Origin: Falsiruegeria mediterranea M17
GTDB lineage: Bacteria; Pseudomonadota; Alphaproteobacteria; Rhodobacterales; Rhodobacteraceae
Direction: 5' to 3'
Assembly (NCBI RefSeq): GCF_900302455.1
Contig: NZ_ONZG01000011.1
Coordinates: 1-64,000, forward strand
Length of the DNA stretch: 64,000 nucleotides
The position numbers and the translations under genes were made by a program. How positions within the stretch are numbered: the first letter of the stretch is position 1; every line of letters starts with the position of its first letter. Of the stretch, positions 26,496 through 34,992 are shown in pieces. A model generated the notes under the pieces. That model ran no database searches and was not told the origin of the DNA. It saw only the letters and a list, made by a program, of their open reading frames with translations.

Positions 26496-27269
26496 TCAGT
26501 AGCGCGGATCGTGCGAGGTATCTTCTTCCTCGTCATCATCGTCACCCGACGGCAGGTTGAAAAAGCTGTCGGCGTCCACGATTGCGTCGCTGCCTTTCTC
26601 TTCTGTCTCGTCGCTGCCGCTGAGCGTGAATGTTTCCAGCCCCTCGATCGCGGTTGGGATCTTGGGCTCGGCTTCCATCTCCAGCGACTGTTCGGTCGAC
26701 ACCAGCTTACGGCGCTCGTCGTCGCTCATCACGCCACCCTCGGCGGCTTTCTTGGCGGCGGCTTTCTGCACGGCCTGATCCAGCTCGGACTGTTTACACA
26801 GGCCCAGCGCGACCGGATCGATGGGCTGAATGTTGGCGATGTTCCAATGGGTGCGCTCGCGGATCGCCTGAATGGTCGGCTTGGTGGTCCCCACCAGCTT
26901 GGAAATCTGGCCGTCACTCAGCTCCGGGTGGAACTTAACCAGCCACAGGATCGAGGCCGGGCGATCCTGACGCTTGGACAGGGGGGTGTACCGCGGACCT
27001 CGGCGCTTTTCCTCACCCGAGGCGGCCGGGTTGAACTTGAGCCGCAGCTTGTGCAGCGGGCTACCTTGCGCGGCGTCGATCTCTTCCTGGGTCAGCTGGT
27101 TGTTGGCGATGGGATCAAACCCTTTCACGCCAGCGGCCACATCGCCATCTGCAATGCCCTGAACCTCAAGCTCGTGCATGCCAACGAAATCCGCAATCTG
27201 CTTGAAGCTGATCGTGGTATTGTCGACCAGCCACACGGCGGTCGCCTTGGCCATCAACGGTTTTGCCAT
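26496..27269 (-). CDS. trcR: Cell-cycle transcriptional regulator TrcR (DUF1013)
   Basis: 257 residues of the alphaproteobacterial DUF1013 family, annotated as the TrcR cell-cycle regulator. The N-terminal part begins MAKPLMAKATAVWLVDNTTI and has two helix-turn-helix-like stretches: FKQIADFVGMHELEVQGIAD (residues 22-41) and DGQISKLVGTTKPTIQAIRE (about 118-137). The C-terminus is strongly acidic (DDDDEEED near the end). It is cytoplasmic and presumed DNA- or polymerase-binding. It is monocistronic with its own terminator. Confidence 0.85.
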   Translation of the reverse strand: MAKPLMAKATAVWLVDNTTISFKQIADFVGMHELEVQGIADGDVAAGVKGFDPIANNQLTQEEIDAAQGSPLHKLRLKFNPAASGEEKRRGPRYTPLSKRQDRPASILWLVKFHPELSDGQISKLVGTTKPTIQAIRERTHWNIANIQPIDPVALGLCKQSELDQAVQKAAAKKAAEGGVMSDDERRKLVSTEQSLEMEAEPKIPTAIEGLETFTLSGSDETEEKGSDAIVDADSFFNLPSGDDDDEEEDTSHDPRY

Positions 27270-27397
27270 GTGAACGTCTCCTTAAAACACATCTTCCCCG
27301 CCGCCTGAAACAGGCACCTTGGCGATCCAAGGCAGGTTTCCGTTGTCGGGGAACTTCGCCCGTATATAGTCCCGCAAAGGCAATAAGGAAAGAGCGA

Positions 27398-28210
27398 ATG
27401 CGTAGCCTGCTTGTTCCGTGCGCAGCGGCCCTGGCGCTTGTTCCCAGCGTCTGCCAGGCTCAGGCAACATCCGGGCACCAGGTGATCCGCGATTTTGGCC
27501 GCGCTCTCTATGTCTTGGGTGAGACCACCGGCGGCAGCCCCGAGGATTGGGCGCAAGCCGAAGAGGCCGCCGTCAATGAGATCAACCGGATACAAGATAC
27601 AGAGCCCGAGGCGCTGATCCAGCCAGACGAAGACGGGCGCACGCCGCTGATGCGCGCCGCAGGGCGGGGCTATGCGGTTCTGGTCGCGGCTTTGCTGCAA
27701 CATCCAGAGGTGCGCAACCGGCTGGGCGCAAAGGACGCCCATGGGCTGGACGCTTATGGCTACGCGGCTTTGCGGAGGGGCACATCGCAGCTGGCCTGCC
27801 ACCCCGAAACGACCAACCCCTTTGTCCTGATTCCCTTTGTCATGACACGGCCCTATTTTGCCGACCGCGCGCCCTATGGGCAGATCCTGCACATGCTGGC
27901 CGCAGCAGGTGCTGACCCCAATCCCGAAGACGCCCAAGCCGCATGGCTGGCGATCTGCAGCAACGACGTCGCCTCGGACCGCCAGCTGGTGGCAACAAGC
28001 AAGGATTTGGGTTCCGCCATCGCCGAGGTGCAGCACCGCGTCATGCGGCGAAAAGAGCGCGCTGACGTGGATGAAACTGCCGATCTGATGCACACGGTCT
28101 TTGCGGGGCGCGTTGCCGAAGGCAAGATGACGCAAGCCGAGCTTGATCAAACGCTTGCCGACTATTATCGCAGCAAGGGGTTTGAACCGCCCCAGAATGA
28201 ACAAAATTGA
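27398..28210 (+). CDS. Exported ankyrin-repeat protein
   Basis: 270 residues. The signal peptide is MRSLLVPCAAALALVPSVCQAQA with cleavage near residue 21. Ankyrin-like repeats follow, the clearest being DGRTPLMRAAGRGYAVLVAA (about residues 80-99), then DAHGLDAYGYAALRRG and LHMLAAAGADPN. The C-terminal third is helical and of unknown fold. It is probably periplasmic, binding another protein. The ATG at 27398 has an AAGGAAAG ribosome site. It lies 17 bases before the RNase T2 gene and is probably in the same transcript. Confidence 0.75.
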   Translation: MRSLLVPCAAALALVPSVCQAQATSGHQVIRDFGRALYVLGETTGGSPEDWAQAEEAAVNEINRIQDTEPEALIQPDEDGRTPLMRAAGRGYAVLVAALLQHPEVRNRLGAKDAHGLDAYGYAALRRGTSQLACHPETTNPFVLIPFVMTRPYFADRAPYGQILHMLAAAGADPNPEDAQAAWLAICSNDVASDRQLVATSKDLGSAIAEVQHRVMRRKERADVDETADLMHTVFAGRVAEGKMTQAELDQTLADYYRSKGFEPPQNEQN

Positions 28211-28226
28211 AGTGAGTGTCCCGGTT

Positions 28227-28871
28227 ATGCGTTTCGTCAAATCCCTGTTGTCCGCCGCCCTGTTCTCGTTACCGCTGTCTGCACTGGCGGATGGCGAAAA
28301 GGCCGGTGAATTCGACTATTACGTGTTGGCGCTCAGTTGGTCGCCCAATTGGTGCGCGACCACGGGCGATGTGCGCGGGTCCGAGCAATGTGACGCCCGT
28401 CACGACTATGGCTGGATCCTGCACGGGCTGTGGCCACAGTACCATCAAGGCTGGCCTGCCTATTGCCGCACGCCTCACGTCGCCCCGTCACGCCGGATGA
28501 CGCGGGAGATGGAGGACATTCAGGGTAGCGCAGGCCTGGCCTGGCATCAGTGGAAAAAGCACGGCACCTGTTCTGGCCTGAGTGCGGCAAGGTACTTTGC
28601 CCTGTCCCGAGAGGCTTTCGGCAAAATCACCCGCCCCGAGGTATTCCGCAAACTGGACCGCAGCGTGAAATTGCCAGCCTCGGTGGTGGAAGAGGCGTTT
28701 TTGAAGGCCAATCCCCAACTGGAGCCTGACATGCTGACGATCACCTGTCGCGATGGCTATATCGAAGAGGCGCGCGTTTGTCTGTCAAAGGACCTGAAAC
28801 CGGTGCCCTGCGGACGGGACGTGATTCGGGATTGCACGCTGGACGGGGCGGTCTTTGACCCGGTTCGCTAG
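28227..28871 (+). CDS. Ribonuclease T2 family protein, periplasmic
   Basis: Non-specific RNase of the T2/I family producing 2',3'-cyclic and then 3'-nucleotides. The signal peptide is MRFVKSLLSAALFSLPLSALA. The two active-site motifs are ILHGLWPQY (CAS I, His66) and WHQWKKHGTC (CAS II, His107 and His112). Six or more cysteines fit periplasmic disulfides. Its 214 residues are in the range of bacterial members. I chose the ATG at 28227; an in-frame ATG at 28197 would put ten residues ahead of the signal peptide and overlap the ankyrin gene. Confidence 0.88.
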   Translation: MRFVKSLLSAALFSLPLSALADGEKAGEFDYYVLALSWSPNWCATTGDVRGSEQCDARHDYGWILHGLWPQYHQGWPAYCRTPHVAPSRRMTREMEDIQGSAGLAWHQWKKHGTCSGLSAARYFALSREAFGKITRPEVFRKLDRSVKLPASVVEEAFLKANPQLEPDMLTITCRDGYIEEARVCLSKDLKPVPCGRDVIRDCTLDGAVFDPVR

Positions 28872-28930
28872 GGGACCGATAGCACCACGTGCGGGGCTCA
28901 ACGTACAAGCCCCGCGAAACCTTGGGCAAA

Positions 28931-29437
28931 TCAGCCCCCGCCTGTCATTTCGTTTTGGCACTGCCGCGCGTATTCAATCGCCTTGGATGTGCCTTTGAGG
29001 TCGATGGCCATCACCTCTTGCCCGTCTTGACCAAAGACGGTCATCACTTTGCGCTGGGCGATGGCGTTCACAAAGTTGCGGTCGTCAAAAAACAGGATCG
29101 CGGCTGAAACCTTGCCGTCCTTGATGCCAGTGGCGATGGCGTCGAACTTTTCGCCATCCATGTCAAAGGTCACAGGGTATTCCTTGCCGTTCTCGATATC
29201 ACCCCACGCCTGATTGAAGATCGTCAAATACCCACGCCCACCGATCATGTCATAGCCCAAACGGACCACTGACAGATCCTGATAGACTGTCTGAATCAGG
29301 CAGCCGTCACCAAATTGCGGATCGACCATCAGGTTCCAACCGTGAACCATTCCCTTGTCGATCAGCTCTTGCGCGGATGCCAGTCCGCCACCAAGGGTCA
29401 ATGCGGCCGCAAGGCCAAGGGCTCTCAGTGTCCTCAT
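28931..29437 (-). CDS. Secreted protein of unknown function
   Basis: 168 residues with a clear signal peptide, MRTLRALGLAAALTLGGGLA-SAQ. The mature part is a mixed alpha/beta chain with two cysteines (Cys46 region and near residue 160) that could pair. I do not recognise a family; the pattern is somewhat like small periplasmic Roseobacter proteins with IalB-like size. It converges with the RNase T2 gene, leaving 59 bases between the stops, and no operon partner is evident. Confidence 0.7.
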   Translation of the reverse strand: MRTLRALGLAAALTLGGGLASAQELIDKGMVHGWNLMVDPQFGDGCLIQTVYQDLSVVRLGYDMIGGRGYLTIFNQAWGDIENGKEYPVTFDMDGEKFDAIATGIKDGKVSAAILFFDDRNFVNAIAQRKVMTVFGQDGQEVMAIDLKGTSKAIEYARQCQNEMTGGG

Positions 29438-29564
29438 GATCTCTCTCCAAAATCCTGTTCGGTCAATGTGTTCGTCTTATTTGAATGTGTACATGAACCA
29501 CGCCTCAGGCCAAGCCTTATCCCCTGCCCCTTGCAGAGGCGCTCGGCTCTGCGTACCAAGCGGC

Positions 29565-29948
29565 ATGTTGAATCTGTTGTCCAAAATCATGGGCCCGCAC
29601 CGTGCCGTATCGGTGTACGCATTCCTTCAGACCAAGGGGATTGCCATTCTGGGTGTGCTTGCCCTGGCCGGGATCCTGACGGGTCTGCTGCTGATGTCCG
29701 GGGATGACACGCACGAGCATGAAGCGTTCATGACCGTGCCCGTTCTCTCGGCCACCGCGATCAACGGGGATCTGCGCAGTGGCGTGATTGCTTCCGTGCG
29801 TTTGCCCGATGGATCAGCAACCTCGGTCACATCGACCGAGGGGCCAGTTGCCAGCACCGTCGGCGAAACCGCCTGTATCGAAAAACGGGTCTATGTCCAA
29901 AGCGGCGAGGCACGGTATCGGATAAAGCTGCCACGCCATTGCGAATGA
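29565..29948 (+). CDS. Single-pass membrane protein of unknown function
   Basis: 127 residues: a short basic N-terminus, one membrane helix (GIAILGVLALAGILTGLLLM, about residues 26-45) and a soluble C-terminal domain of about 80 residues with two cysteines (CIEKR and the final HCE). The soluble part resembles small beta-barrel proteins with an OB-like pattern, but I cannot assign a family. I chose the ATG at 29565; no strong ribosome binding site is visible, and the frame is open further upstream. A strong terminator follows at once. Confidence 0.55.
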   Translation: MLNLLSKIMGPHRAVSVYAFLQTKGIAILGVLALAGILTGLLLMSGDDTHEHEAFMTVPVLSATAINGDLRSGVIASVRLPDGSATSVTSTEGPVASTVGETACIEKRVYVQSGEARYRIKLPRHCE

Positions 29949-29950
29949 AA

Positions 29951-29976
29951 AAGGCCGGGCGTAAGCACCCGGCCTT
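29951..29976. terminator. Bidirectional intrinsic terminator
   Basis: AAGGCCGGG pairs perfectly with CCCGGCCTT across an 8-base loop. T-rich sequence follows on the minus side (TTTTTC) and GATTT on the plus side. It lies between two converging genes and can serve both. Confidence 0.85.
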
Positions 29977-29997
29977 GATTTGGATTACTCAGTTGGT

Positions 29998-31026
29998 TCA
30001 GATCATCTGAAACAGGATCCCGGCCATGATCGCGCCGCTGATCCCCAGGCCCAGATACATCGCAAAGACCCGTGGCTTAACCAGCGACCAGACCGCTGCC
30101 ATCGCTGGGATTGAGCTGACGGCACCCGCCACCATAAAGGCCATCGCGGCACCTGCGCTCATCCCCTGCTCCATCAGCCCTGCCAGCAGAGGCGGCGCGA
30201 CGTAAGAGTTGAGGTAGGCAGGCATTCCCACCAAAGCAGCCGTTGCGATCGGAACGACCCCCTCGCCGCCCACAAGCTGCGCGATCAGATCGGCAGGCAC
30301 GTAAAAGACCAGAAGTGCCTCAAGCACATAGGCCATCGCCAACCACTTGAAGAGGAAGACCGCGTTCGAAGCAAACTCGGATTTGAACACGGTGCGACGT
30401 GCAGGCTCTGTCCAGAATTTCCAGACCGGTTTTTCTTGCTCTGTCGGTCCACTACCGCAGCAACCCGAAGGTTTGTACTGACGCAAAGGCTGCGCAAAGG
30501 CACCGCGCGACATCAGTCCCTTGATGACAAAGCCACCGAACAACCCCAAAGCAACCGCAGCCACAGCCTTGCCGATGGCAAAGGGCCATCCCAGTGCCCC
30601 TGCAGTGATCAGCAGGGTCGGCGGGTCGATCAGCGGAGAGCTGAGCCAGAACGCCATGACCGCCGACAACGGTGCGCCCAAAGCCAGAAGGCCGGCGATG
30701 AATGGGATTACTTCGCATGAGCAGAACGGCGCCAGACCGCCGAACATCGCGGCCAGAAAGATCATCCGTGTCTCACGTCCGACAAAGGCCCGCGCCACCA
30801 TGACTTCGGCTCCGGTGGCCTTGAGGTAGGCAAGCAGCAATACGGCAAACAGGATGTACTGCCCCGTGTGCGCCAAGGCTTTGACAGCGAACTCCACCAC
30901 GCCTTGCAGGTTGTCGGGGTCAAGTACGGCAACGCCCAACAACGCGACAACGATAACCGCCCAGGGGGTTTTCAGCATCTTGAGCAAGGACGCGCTGCGC
31001 CCTGGGTTTTGAGTAAGATCAGCCAT
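29998..31026 (-). CDS. Permease of the DUF318/ArsP type (metal or metalloid efflux)
   Basis: 342 residues with about eight to ten membrane helices. The conserved family motif APFCSCEVIPF lies near residue 95, followed by a long hydrophobic core (FWLSSPLIDPP), and a CCGSG pair sits in the central cytoplasmic loop. The family includes ArsP organoarsenical permeases and Cu/Zn-type efflux proteins, but the substrate cannot be told here. It overlaps the preceding ArsR-type regulator gene by 8 bases, which fits a metal-responsive operon. I chose the ATG at 31026; the frame extends upstream without family support. Confidence 0.82.
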   Translation of the reverse strand: MADLTQNPGRSASLLKMLKTPWAVIVVALLGVAVLDPDNLQGVVEFAVKALAHTGQYILFAVLLLAYLKATGAEVMVARAFVGRETRMIFLAAMFGGLAPFCSCEVIPFIAGLLALGAPLSAVMAFWLSSPLIDPPTLLITAGALGWPFAIGKAVAAVALGLFGGFVIKGLMSRGAFAQPLRQYKPSGCCGSGPTEQEKPVWKFWTEPARRTVFKSEFASNAVFLFKWLAMAYVLEALLVFYVPADLIAQLVGGEGVVPIATAALVGMPAYLNSYVAPPLLAGLMEQGMSAGAAMAFMVAGAVSSIPAMAAVWSLVKPRVFAMYLGLGISGAIMAGILFQMI

Positions 31027-31327
31027 CGTTTGCAGCCTTTTGTGGCGCGTCGGCACAGCATTCACCAAGAATGAAGTCCGCCAGCACGCGCAATTGATCG
31101 AAATCCGCCCGGTTGATGGTGCTGCGGCCCGCTTTTTCCTGAACCACAACGCCACCTCCGGCGAGAAATTTGAGATGATGCGCCAAGGTCGATGGCGCGA
31201 TTCCCGTCCGTTCCTGGATCTCACCGACGGTCAGACCTGATTCGCCTGCGCGCACCAGAACCTTGAGAACCTTCAGTCGAGATTCAGATCCCATCGCCGA
31301 AAATCCTGCGCCTACTGATTCCCACAT
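31019..31327 (-). CDS. ArsR-family transcriptional repressor
   Basis: 102 residues with the winged helix-turn-helix of the ArsR family (LTVGEIQERTGIAPSTLAHH, about residues 33-52) ending in LKFLAGGGVV. A C-terminal ECC pair (near residue 90) could bind a thiophilic metal, unlike the classic CVC site in the recognition helix, which is absent. The ATG at 31327 follows AAAGGAAAG, which decides this start over 31408. It is upstream of and overlaps the permease gene. A palindrome at 31345-31360 directly upstream is the probable operator. Confidence 0.85.
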   Translation of the reverse strand: MWESVGAGFSAMGSESRLKVLKVLVRAGESGLTVGEIQERTGIAPSTLAHHLKFLAGGGVVVQEKAGRSTINRADFDQLRVLADFILGECCADAPQKAANDG

Positions 31328-31344
31328 TTCGCTTTCCTTTATTA

Positions 31345-31360
31345 AACCAGTTTTCTGGTT
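31345..31360. promoter_or_regulatory. ArsR operator (AACCAG-N4-CTGGTT)
   Basis: A 6-bp perfect inverted repeat with a 4-base spacer in an A/T-rich promoter region, 18 bases upstream of the regulator start. It is placed to block transcription of the regulator-permease operon until the metal or other inducer is bound. Confidence 0.6.
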
Positions 31361-31602
31361 ATATAGTTTATTCAGGAACTGCAACAGTTTTCTTGATCGA
31401 ACGTGCAAACCACTCGCATCACACCAAGCTGTTGTTATGTATGCTTAATACGACCAATTGCTCCAAAAATGAGCCAGAATGTATCAATATTAAAAGCATA
31501 GACATCCGACTTGAATTGCTCTTGAATCGAAGGCATGACGAAATTTGGCCACAACCGTAAGTCCAGATTGCACGCCACTTAAGGCCACACTATGGTGCCG
31601 CA

Positions 31603-33063
31603 ATGGGCATATCGGTCGACACCTTCTTTCTCAAACCCGACGCACAGGGCACACTGCAGGCGCAGATCCAGCAGATGATTGCCGAAGGCATCCTTTCAGG
31701 GCGCTTTCACGTGGGCGAAAAACTCCCCTCGTCGCGCAAACTGGCCACACATCTGGGGATCAGCCGGATCACGGTGACGCTGGCCTATACCGAATTGTTG
31801 GCAAACGACTATCTGACGTCTCGGGGCCGGTCTGGATACTACGTGTCCGACAATGCCCCCGTGCCGCCCAGCTATACCCCGTTGCAACGAGCCGAAGAGA
31901 CGGTGGATTGGAACCGAGCCATTGCCCGGCGTTTCACCGGTGGGGATACGCTGCACAAACCCAGCAATTGGCGCGACTATCGCTATCCATTCATCTATGG
32001 GCAGGCTGATCCGACGCTCTTCGATCATGCCAATTGGCGCCTGTGTGCGGTCAGAGCTTTGGGGCAAAAGGATTTTGCTTCGCTCACGGCCGACTACGTC
32101 GATCAGGACGACCCGCTGTTGATCGAGTTCATCGCGCGCCACACTCTGCCCCGGCGCGGCATCACCGCCAAACCCGAAGAGATCCTGATCACGCTCGGGG
32201 CGCAAAATGCGCTTTGGCTGGCAGCCAGGGTTCTGCTCAATCGCCGCCGCAAGGCCGCGATCGAAGATCCCTGTTACTATGCTTTGCGCGAACTGCTTCT
32301 GCAGGCGCGTTGCCAAGTTGCCCCTTTGCGGGTGGATGTGGACGGACTGCCACCTGATGCAATCCCCCACGACACCGATGTGATCTTCACAACACCCAGC
32401 CACCAAAGTCCGACTACAGCCACCATGCCACTGAACCGGCGGCATGATTTGTTGCAACGCGCCCGCGAAATCGACGCTATGATCGTCGAGGACGATTACG
32501 AATTCGAAATGGCGTTTCTGGCTGCGCCTTCGCCCGCGTTGAAGTCTCTGGACCGCGACGGGCGTGTCATCTACGTCGGCAGCTTTTCCAAATCTCTGTT
32601 TCCGGGCTTGCGGCTGGGCTACATGGTCGGCTCCGAGGCATTCATTCGCGAGGCGCGCGCGCTCAGGTCGCTGGTCCTAAGGCACCCGCCTGGACATATC
32701 CAGCGCACGGCCGCCTACTTCCTGTCCCTGGGCCACTATGACGCCCAGATCCGACGGGTTTCTGCCGCCCTTCTCGAGCGCCGAAAAGCAATAGAATCGG
32801 CCATCACAGACCATGGTCTGACCATCGCCGGACGGGGCGCTTATGGCGGGTCATCGCTATGGATGCGTGCGCCAAAAGCCGTGGATACAAAGGTTTTGGC
32901 AGAAAAACTTCGGGCTCAAAGCGTTCACATCGAACCGGGCGAGCCGTTCTTTTCCGGCCCCGAAAAACCAAAAAACTATTTCCGGCTTGGCTATTCCTCT
33001 ATTCCCGTCAACCGGATCGAGCCTGGAATCGAAATTCTGGCCCAGTCCATCAACCGCCAATGA
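31603..33063 (+). CDS. tauR: MocR/GntR-type regulator, probable TauR
   Basis: 486 residues: a GntR winged helix (ISRITVTLAYTELLANDY, about residues 50-67) fused to an aminotransferase-like domain of fold type I. The PLP-lysine region is SFSKSLFPGLRLGYM (near residue 328). This MocR architecture is that of TauR, the PLP-dependent activator of taurine use in Rhodobacter. The adjacent xsc gene and two CTGGACCTAA-like repeats between them support the name. Whether taurine or another aminosulfonate is the inducer is inference. Confidence 0.85.
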   Translation: MGISVDTFFLKPDAQGTLQAQIQQMIAEGILSGRFHVGEKLPSSRKLATHLGISRITVTLAYTELLANDYLTSRGRSGYYVSDNAPVPPSYTPLQRAEETVDWNRAIARRFTGGDTLHKPSNWRDYRYPFIYGQADPTLFDHANWRLCAVRALGQKDFASLTADYVDQDDPLLIEFIARHTLPRRGITAKPEEILITLGAQNALWLAARVLLNRRRKAAIEDPCYYALRELLLQARCQVAPLRVDVDGLPPDAIPHDTDVIFTTPSHQSPTTATMPLNRRHDLLQRAREIDAMIVEDDYEFEMAFLAAPSPALKSLDRDGRVIYVGSFSKSLFPGLRLGYMVGSEAFIREARALRSLVLRHPPGHIQRTAAYFLSLGHYDAQIRRVSAALLERRKAIESAITDHGLTIAGRGAYGGSSLWMRAPKAVDTKVLAEKLRAQSVHIEPGEPFFSGPEKPKNYFRLGYSSIPVNRIEPGIEILAQSINRQ

Positions 33064-33071
33064 CGGGTCAT

Positions 33072-33104
33072 CTGGACCTAAGCGGTTCATCTTTTTGGCC
33101 CTAA
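33072..33104 (+). promoter_or_regulatory. TauR-type direct repeats upstream of xsc
   Basis: CTGGACCTAA (33072-33081) and TTGGCCCTAA (33095-33104) are direct repeats with starts 23 bases apart and 8 of 10 bases shared. They match the TauR-binding repeats I recall for the Rhodobacter capsulatus tpa promoter. They lie about 90-120 bases before the xsc ATG. Confidence 0.65.
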
Positions 33105-33193
33105 CCCGTGACCTCTGCTTACGCCTAAACCAGTTCCAAACCGCCGGTACACTCGTGCCGGTCAACCATAATCTATTTTTGGAGTGCGCCCTC

Positions 33194-34969
33194 ATGAAAA
33201 TGACCACTGAAGAAGCCTTCGTCAAAACGCTGCAGATGCACGGCATCGACAACGCGTTTGGTATTATCGGTTCCGCCATGATGCCGATCTCGGACATCTT
33301 CCCCGACGCAGGTATCAAGTTCTGGGACTGCGCCCACGAAACATCCGGCGGCATGATGGCCGACGGCTATACCCGCGCCACCGGCAAAATGTCGATGATG
33401 ATCGCGCAGAACGGCCCCGGCATCACCAACTTCGTGACCGCCGTGAAAACAGCTTACTGGAACCACACACCGGTTCTGCTTGTTACCCCCCAGGCTGCAA
33501 ACAAAACCATCGGTCAGGGTGGCTTCCAGGAAATGGAACAGATGAACCTGTTCGCTGACTGCGTTGCTTACCAGGAAGAAGTCCGCGACCCGTCGCGCAT
33601 CGCCGAGACCCTGAACCGCGTGATCATGCAAGCCAAGCGCGCATCCGCACCGGCACAGATCAACATCCCACGCGACTTCTGGACCCAGGTGATCGACATC
33701 GACCTGCCCGTCATCGTCGATTTCGAACTGCCCCAGGGCGGTGAGACTGCCGTACAGAACGCGGCAGACCTGCTGTCGTCGGCCAAATTCCCGGTCATCC
33801 TGAACGGCGCAGGTGCGATCCTGTCCAAGGGCGGCATCGAAGCATCGCGCGTTCTCGCCGAAGCTCTGGACGCACCTGTTTGCGTTGGCTACCAGCACAA
33901 CGACGCGTTCCCGGGTAACCACCCGCTGTACGCAGGTCCTCTGGGTTACAACGGCTCGAAAGCCGGTATGGAACTGATCGCCAAGGCAGACGTTGTTCTG
34001 TGCTTGGGCACCCGTCTGAACCCGTTCTCGACCCTGCCCGGCTACGGTATCGATTACTGGCCCACAGACGCCAAGATCATCCAGGTCGACATCAACCCTG
34101 ACCGCATCGGCCTGACCAAGAAAGTCACCGTTGGTATCGTTGGCGACGCAGCCAAAGTCGCATCCTCGATCTCGGCCAAGCTGGCTGACGACGCGGGTGA
34201 CGCAGGTCGCGCCGAGCGCAAGAACCTGATCGCCACCACCAAATCTTCGTGGGCTCAGGAACTGACCTCGATGAACGAAGAGCAGGACGATCCCGGCACC
34301 GACTGGAACGTGCGTGCACGTGCAGCTAAGCCTGACTGGATGTCGCCCCGTATGGCATGGCGCGCGATCCAGGCAGCTCTGCCCGTCGAAGCGATCATCT
34401 CGTCGGACATCGGCAACAACTGCGCCATCGGCAACGCCTATCCTTCGTTCAACGAAAGCCGCAAATACCTGGCCCCTGGCCTGTTCGGCCCCTGTGGTTA
34501 CGGTCTGCCGTCGATTGTTGGTGCGAAAATCGGTCAGCCCAACGTACCGGTTGTTGGTTTCGCTGGTGACGGCGCATTCGGCATCTCGGTCAACGAACTG
34601 ACCGCGATCGGCCGTGGCGACTGGCCTGCGATCACCCAGATCGTGTTCCGCAACTACCAGTGGGGTGCTGAAAAGCGTAACTCGACACTGTGGTTCGACG
34701 ACAACTTCGTCGGCACCGAGTTGGACGAAGGCGTTTCGTATGCTGGCATCGCCAACGCATGTGGCCTCAAAGGCGTCATCGCCCGCACTCAGGACGAGCT
34801 GACAGCTGCTCTGGCACAGGCCATCGAAGATCAGAAAAACGGTATCACCACCCTGATCGAAGCGATGATCAACCAGGAACTGGGTGACCCCTTCCGTCGC
34901 GACGCGATGAAGAAGCCGGTCGAAGTTGCTGGCATCAACGCCGCCGACATGCAGCAGCAGCAAGTGTAA
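33194..34969 (+). CDS. xsc: Sulfoacetaldehyde acetyltransferase (thiamine diphosphate enzyme)
   Basis: Cleaves sulfoacetaldehyde with phosphate to acetyl phosphate and sulfite, the step releasing sulfur from taurine, isethionate and related C2 sulfonates. The 591 residues match the family length. The N-terminal ThDP domain starts MKMTTEEAFVKTLQ and holds the activating Glu in CAHETSGGMMADGY. The C-terminal ThDP/Mg motif runs from GDGAFGISVN to NYQWGAEKR. Strong codon bias suggests high expression. pta follows after 23 bases. The ATG at 33194 has GGAG upstream; the open frame before it is not coding. Confidence 0.95.
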   Translation: MKMTTEEAFVKTLQMHGIDNAFGIIGSAMMPISDIFPDAGIKFWDCAHETSGGMMADGYTRATGKMSMMIAQNGPGITNFVTAVKTAYWNHTPVLLVTPQAANKTIGQGGFQEMEQMNLFADCVAYQEEVRDPSRIAETLNRVIMQAKRASAPAQINIPRDFWTQVIDIDLPVIVDFELPQGGETAVQNAADLLSSAKFPVILNGAGAILSKGGIEASRVLAEALDAPVCVGYQHNDAFPGNHPLYAGPLGYNGSKAGMELIAKADVVLCLGTRLNPFSTLPGYGIDYWPTDAKIIQVDINPDRIGLTKKVTVGIVGDAAKVASSISAKLADDAGDAGRAERKNLIATTKSSWAQELTSMNEEQDDPGTDWNVRARAAKPDWMSPRMAWRAIQAALPVEAIISSDIGNNCAIGNAYPSFNESRKYLAPGLFGPCGYGLPSIVGAKIGQPNVPVVGFAGDGAFGISVNELTAIGRGDWPAITQIVFRNYQWGAEKRNSTLWFDDNFVGTELDEGVSYAGIANACGLKGVIARTQDELTAALAQAIEDQKNGITTLIEAMINQELGDPFRRDAMKKPVEVAGINAADMQQQQV

Positions 34970-34992
34970 TTCAGGAAAAGGGACCGGGACGC

